Shown here: positions 5,799-8,934 of the stretch, one piece after another
Position numbering within the stretch: the first letter of the stretch is position 1
How the letters are laid out: each line of letters opens with the position of its first letter
Assembly: GCA_023438115.1 (NCBI GenBank)
Contig: JAEZEB010000346.1
Span: 1 to 8,934, forward strand
DNA length: 8,934 bases
Direction: 5' to 3'
Source: Pseudomonadota bacterium
Lineage (GTDB): Bacteria > Pseudomonadota > Gammaproteobacteria > Burkholderiales > Burkholderiaceae_C
The notes under the pieces: generated by a model
Database searches by the model: none
What the model saw: the letters and a program-made list of their open reading frames with translations, nothing else
Told to the model about the DNA's origin: nothing
Translations under genes and position numbers: made by a program

Positions 5799-6596
5799 TC
5801 ATCGCCACGTCTTCTTCTTCTTCCACCGGCGCTCGCCGCGCACGCCCGCTTCCTTCATGCCCAGGTAGAACTCCTTGATGTCGTCCTTCTCGCGCAGGCG
5901 CGCGCAGGTGTCTTCCATGACGATGCGGCCGTTCTCCAGCACGTAGCCGTAGTCGGCGGCGTTCAGCGCCATGTTGGCGTTCTGCTCCACCAGCAGGATG
6001 GTGGTGCCGCGCTCGCGGTTGATGCGCACCACGATCTCGAAGATCTCCTTGGTGAGCTTGGGGGAGAGGCCCAGGCTGGGCTCGTCCAGCAGGATCAGGT
6101 CGGGCGCGGCCATGATGGCGCGCGAGATCGCCAGCATCTGCTGCTGCCCGCCCGAGAGCAGGCCGGCGTCCTGCGCGGCGCGCTCCTGCAGGATCGGGAA
6201 GTAGCGGAACACCGCTTCCATGTCGCGCGCGACGCCGTCGCGGTCGCGCCGCGTATAGGCGCCCATCATCAGGTTGTCGCGCACGGAGAGCAGCGGAAAC
6301 ACCTCGCGCCCTTCCGGCACGTGCGACAAGCCCTGCTGCACGATGTACGCAGGGTCGCGCGCGGTGATGTCCTCGCCCTTGAACTCGACGCTGCCCTTGC
6401 GCGGGTCGATGATCCCCGAGATGGTCTTGAGGATGGTGGACTTGCCGGCGCCGTTGGAGCCGAGCACGGTGGCGATCTCGCCGCGCCGCACCTGCAGGCT
6501 GACGCCGCGGATCGCCTTGATCGGGCCGTAGGCGCTCTCCACGTTCAGGAGCTTCAGCACCGGCTGGTCGCTGACCGAGGGCGGATTCGCGCTCAT
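5799..6596 (-). CDS. livF: Liv-type ABC transporter ATP-binding protein LivF
   Basis: This 265-residue ATPase is one of two nucleotide-binding subunits that power LivHM on the cytoplasmic side. Walker A GSNGAGKST is at 46-54, the LivF-typical VPEGREVFP at 93-101, ABC signature LSGGQQQ at 147-153, and Walker B LILLDEP at 167-173. LLVEQNA at 201-207 has Gln in place of the switch His, which is normal for LivF. The start at 6596 overlaps the livG stop by ATGA, with GAGGGGG 4 bases upstream, so the two are likely translationally coupled. At 265 residues it is longer than the usual 230-240. There is a short N-terminal extension of about 12 residues and a strongly basic C-terminal tail, RGERRWKKKKTWR (253-265). 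Confidence 0.96.
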   Translation of the reverse strand: MSANPPSVSDQPVLKLLNVESAYGPIKAIRGVSLQVRRGEIATVLGSNGAGKSTILKTISGIIDPRKGSVEFKGEDITARDPAYIVQQGLSHVPEGREVFPLLSVRDNLMMGAYTRRDRDGVARDMEAVFRYFPILQERAAQDAGLLSGGQQQMLAISRAIMAAPDLILLDEPSLGLSPKLTKEIFEIVVRINRERGTTILLVEQNANMALNAADYGYVLENGRIVMEDTCARLREKDDIKEFYLGMKEAGVRGERRWKKKKTWR

Positions 6597-7396
6597 CGCA
6601 CCCCCTCGCGGCGAAGAGAGGACACGTCCTCGACGCTGCCCAGGTAAGCCTCCACCACCCCTGGGTGCGACTGCACCTCGCGCGGCGAGCCCATCGCCAG
6701 CACCTCGCCCTGGTTCATCGCCAGCACGCGGTCGCTGACCTTGGACACCAGGCTCATGTCGTGTTCCACCATCAGCACCGTGATCCCCAGCTCCTTCTGG
6801 ATGTCCTGGATCCAGAAGGCCATGTCCTCCGTCTCCTCCACGTTCAGGCCGGAGGAGGGTTCGTCCAGCAGCAGCAGGCGCGGCTCGGTGCACAGCGCCC
6901 GCGCCAGTTCCACCACCTTGCGCACGCCGTAGGGCAGTCCGGCGACCATCGAATCGCGGTAGTGCTGCAGCTCCAGCAGGTCGATCACCTGTTCCACCTT
7001 CTCGCGCGCGGCGATCTCGGCGGCGCGCACCTTCGAGGTGAAGAACATTTCGCTGAACAGGCCGGTGCTCTTGTGCGTGTGCCGCCCGATCAGCAGGTTG
7101 TGCAGCACCGAGGCGTGCTCGAACAGCTCGATGTTCTGGAAGGTGCGGGCGATGCCCAGGCCGGCGATGCGGTGCGGCGGCTGCGCCGTCAGCAGCTTGC
7201 CGTCGAACTCGATGCTGCCGGCCGTGGGGTTGTAGATGCGGCTGATCAGGTTGAAGACCGTGGTCTTGCCGGCACCGTTGGGCCCGATCAGCGTGAAGAC
7301 CTCGCCGCGGCGCACGTCGAAGCTCACGTCGTTCACGGCCAGCACGCCGCCGAAGCGCACGCTGAGGTTTCTGGCTTGGAGGAGGACGTCGCTCAT
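6593..7396 (-). CDS. livG: Liv-type ABC transporter ATP-binding protein LivG
   Basis: This 267-residue ATPase partners LivF at the cytoplasmic face of LivHM. Walker A GPNGAGKTT lies at 38-46, the Q-loop in TFQNIELF at 85-92, Walker B LLLLDEP at 174-180, the D-loop SSGLN at 181-185 and the switch His in MVEHDMSL at 209-216. The LivG-type C-terminal extension ends with VVEAYLG (247-253). The ABC signature is degenerate: LPYGVRKVVELARAL (154-168) stands where E. coli LivG has an LAYGQQ-like motif, so the Gln is replaced by Val. This variant seems common in betaproteobacterial Liv relatives, from memory. The start at 7396 has GGAG (complement of 7404-7407) 7 bases upstream. A 121-base gap holding hairpin repeats separates it from livM. 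Confidence 0.96.
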   Translation of the reverse strand: MSDVLLQARNLSVRFGGVLAVNDVSFDVRRGEVFTLIGPNGAGKTTVFNLISRIYNPTAGSIEFDGKLLTAQPPHRIAGLGIARTFQNIELFEHASVLHNLLIGRHTHKSTGLFSEMFFTSKVRAAEIAAREKVEQVIDLLELQHYRDSMVAGLPYGVRKVVELARALCTEPRLLLLDEPSSGLNVEETEDMAFWIQDIQKELGITVLMVEHDMSLVSKVSDRVLAMNQGEVLAMGSPREVQSHPGVVEAYLGSVEDVSSLRREGVR

Positions 7397-7440
7397 CGCA
7401 TATCTCCGACGTGCATTGCCTTTCCAGTGCCGCCGCGGAG

Positions 7441-7507
7441 CCGGCTTTGCCGGGCCGCTGGGGGCGCCCCCTTGAGGGGGAGGCGGCCGCAGGCCGCTTC
7501 GGGGGGG
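7441..7507. repeat. GC-rich hairpin cluster in the livM-livG spacer
   Basis: Three successive short inverted repeats lie here: CCGGC-TTT-GCCGG (7441-7453), CCCCC-TTGA-GGGGG (7467-7480) and GCGGCC-GCA-GGCCGC (7483-7497), followed by a seven-G run at 7501-7507. It begins 10 bases past the livM stop. It is unrelated in sequence to the TGTCAT/ATGACA element. Similar CCCCTTGAGGGGG-containing spacers are, from memory, common in Comamonadaceae genomes. It may act as an mRNA 3'-end stabiliser or partial terminator between the permease and ATPase cistrons. Confidence 0.7.
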
Positions 7508-7517
7508 AGCCGATACT

Positions 7518-8594
7518 TCATTTCAGGCGGTCCGACTTCTGGAAGGATTTCTGCCGCTTGAACATGCCGCGGCGGTAGAAGGGGAACAGCTGCAGGTAGG
7601 TGCGGATCTTCAGCCAGCGCCCGTAGATGCCCAGGGGCTCGAAGAGCACGAAGGCGATCAGCACCGCGCCGTAGACCACCGCTTTCAGGCCCGGCGCCTG
7701 GCCGATCGCCTCGGGCAGGAAGTCCTTCACCGCGCTGATCGCCTGCGGCAGGCCGATCAGGAAGATCGCGCCCAGGAAGGCGCCGTGGATGGACCCCAGG
7801 CCGCCGATCACCACCATCAGCAGCAGGTCGATGCTCTGGATGATGTTGAACTGGTCCGGCGAGAGGAAGCGGATCTGGTGCGCGTAGAGCGCGCCGCCGA
7901 TGCCGGCCAGCGCCGCGGAGATCGCGAAGCTCAGGGTCTTGTAGCGCGCGAGGTGGATGCCCATGCTCTGCGCCGAGATCTCCGAATCGCGGATGGCGAC
8001 GAAGGCGCGGCCCGTGGGCGAGCGCAGCAGGTTCACGCAGGCCAGCGTGCACAGCACCGCCACCACCAGGCAGACGAAGTAGAAGGACGTGCCCGTGTCG
8101 GCCGTCCAGCCGAACATCTTGACCGAGCCCACCGTCTTGCCGGCATTGCCGCCCGTGACGCTCTCCCAGCGGGCGAAGACCTCCTCGACGATGAAGCCGA
8201 AGGCCAGCGTCGCGATGCCCAGGTAGATGCCCTTCACGCGCAGCGCGGGCAGGCCGACGACCACGCCCACGGCCGCGGACAGCACCGCGCCCACCGCCAG
8301 CGCCAGCGGGAAGGGCCAGCCCATGCCGGTGAGCACGGCCTGCGCGTACGCGCCCACCCCGAAGAAGGCGGCATGGCCGATGGAGAACAGGCCCGTGTAG
8401 CCCGCCAGCAGCATCAGGCCGAGGCCGACCACGCCGTAGATCAGGATGAAGGTGAGCTGCGCCAGCAGGTATTCGGCCAGCAGCCAGGGCGCGGCGAGCA
8501 GCACCAGTCCCAGCAGGCCGTACCAGAAGACGTGGCCGCCGTGCCTGGCGAGCCGGATGTCCTGTTCGTATCCGGTCTTGAAGATGAAACGCAT
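7518..8594 (-). CDS. livM: Liv-type ABC transporter permease LivM
   Basis: This 358-residue inner-membrane permease forms the translocation pore with LivH. Hydrophobic segments run at about 23-40, 42-64, 95-117, 123-138, 170-188, 221-237, 256-283 and 303-320. The LivM hallmark GYTGLFSIGHAAFFGVGAYA is at 65-84. The cytoplasmic coupling loop GRAFVAIRDSEISAQSMGI (195-213) contacts the ATPases. The start at 8594 is one base after the livH stop, with AAGAAGG (complement of 8601-8607) inside the livH 3' end, so translation is probably coupled. Compared with a minimal LivM the protein has a soluble N-terminal stretch (1-22) and an unusually basic C-terminal tail (about 331-358, rich in Arg and Lys). 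Confidence 0.96.
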   Translation of the reverse strand: MRFIFKTGYEQDIRLARHGGHVFWYGLLGLVLLAAPWLLAEYLLAQLTFILIYGVVGLGLMLLAGYTGLFSIGHAAFFGVGAYAQAVLTGMGWPFPLALAVGAVLSAAVGVVVGLPALRVKGIYLGIATLAFGFIVEEVFARWESVTGGNAGKTVGSVKMFGWTADTGTSFYFVCLVVAVLCTLACVNLLRSPTGRAFVAIRDSEISAQSMGIHLARYKTLSFAISAALAGIGGALYAHQIRFLSPDQFNIIQSIDLLLMVVIGGLGSIHGAFLGAIFLIGLPQAISAVKDFLPEAIGQAPGLKAVVYGAVLIAFVLFEPLGIYGRWLKIRTYLQLFPFYRRGMFKRQKSFQKSDRLK

Positions 8595-8595
8595 G

Positions 8596-8934
8596 TCAGA
8601 CCTTCTTGCGGAGCTTCTCGCCGAACAGCCCGTTGGGCATGACGACGAGCACGACCAGCACCACGATGTAGGCCGCGATGTCCTTGAAGCCCTCGGGCAG
8701 GTAGAAGCCCGAGAGCGACTCCACCACGCCGATGATCAGGCCGCCGACGATGGCGCCGGGCAGGCTGCCGAAACCACCGACCACCGCGGCGGGAAAGGCC
8801 TTCAGCCCGATGAAGCCCATGTTCGCGTGCACGAACGTGATGGGCGCCAGCAGCAGTCCCGCGATGGCGGCGACGGCCGCCGACAGGCCCCACACCACCG
8901 AGTTCAGCCGCCGCACGGGAATGCCCATGTAGTA
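8596..8934 (-). CDS. livH: Liv-type ABC transporter permease LivH, C-terminal part only
   Basis: The frame is open to the window edge and gives the last 112 residues of a permease that is normally about 290-300 long; the true start lies outside the window. The first visible residues, YYMGIPVRRLNS, correspond to the end of the conserved coupling-loop region (MGIxxxR). Membrane segments follow at about 15-31, 47-66 and 82-98. The FPAAVVGGFGSLPGAIVGG pattern (43-61) is characteristic of LivH. The C-terminus, NGLFGEKLRKKV, is standard for the family. It is the first gene visible of the operon and ends one base before livM. Confidence 0.93.
   Translation of the reverse strand, partial: YYMGIPVRRLNSVVWGLSAAVAAIAGLLLAPITFVHANMGFIGLKAFPAAVVGGFGSLPGAIVGGLIIGVVESLSGFYLPEGFKDIAAYIVVLVVLVVMPNGLFGEKLRKKV

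Noticed and set aside
6597..6893. N-terminal extension of LivF by 99 residues upstream of 6596
   Set aside because: It would lie wholly within livG and is low complexity. The ATG at 6596 has a ribosome binding site and the ATGA overlap.

Overview
The window is a GC-rich stretch (roughly two thirds G+C by eye) in which every supportable gene lies on the minus strand. Codon use, protein style and a GC-rich intergenic repeat suggest a betaproteobacterium of the order Burkholderiales, plausibly Comamonadaceae (Variovorax/Ramlibacter-like). That placement rests on recollection of protein and repeat style, not on a database match.

Read in the direction of transcription (right to left), the window starts inside a branched-chain amino-acid-type (HAAT/Liv) ABC importer: the 3' end of livH (cut by the window edge), livM, livG and livF. 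A 618-residue long-chain acyl-CoA synthetase-type AMP-forming ligase follows, and then a periplasmic substrate-binding protein (SBP-2). The spacing is tight for livH/livM (1 base) and livG/livF (4-base ATGA overlap). The other junctions are 73 to 129 bases long and are largely filled by palindromic repeats. A predicted intrinsic terminator closes this unit at about 2483-2507.

Immediately beyond that terminator lies a second SBP (SBP-1). It is 387 residues, the same length as SBP-2, and about 72% identical to it by hand count. It has its own candidate promoter (2425-2452), a good ribosome binding site and its own terminator (1181-1207). The last gene, an AI-2E family (YdiK-like) membrane protein, begins only 15 bases past that second terminator.

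The working model is a capture-and-activate module. The SBPs bind an organic acid in the periplasm, LivHM passes it through the inner membrane powered by LivG and LivF, and the ligase turns the imported acid into its CoA thioester. The substrate cannot be read from the sequence. A linear, branched or aromatic carboxylate is at least as likely as a free branched-chain amino acid, because amino acids do not need a CoA ligase. SBP-1 could be expressed separately, adding binding protein or a second specificity.

The non-coding parts are the most unusual. Three copies of a dyad repeat bounded by TGTCAT...ATGACA sit in three of the spacers. A different GC-rich hairpin cluster fills the livM-livG gap. 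Two near-identical GNRA-loop terminators follow the two SBP genes. I found no RNA genes, CRISPR array, transposase or phage gene, and no clear sign of a wholly new system. There is no gene-free stretch over 300 bases; the longest gap is 184 bases (2392-2575).
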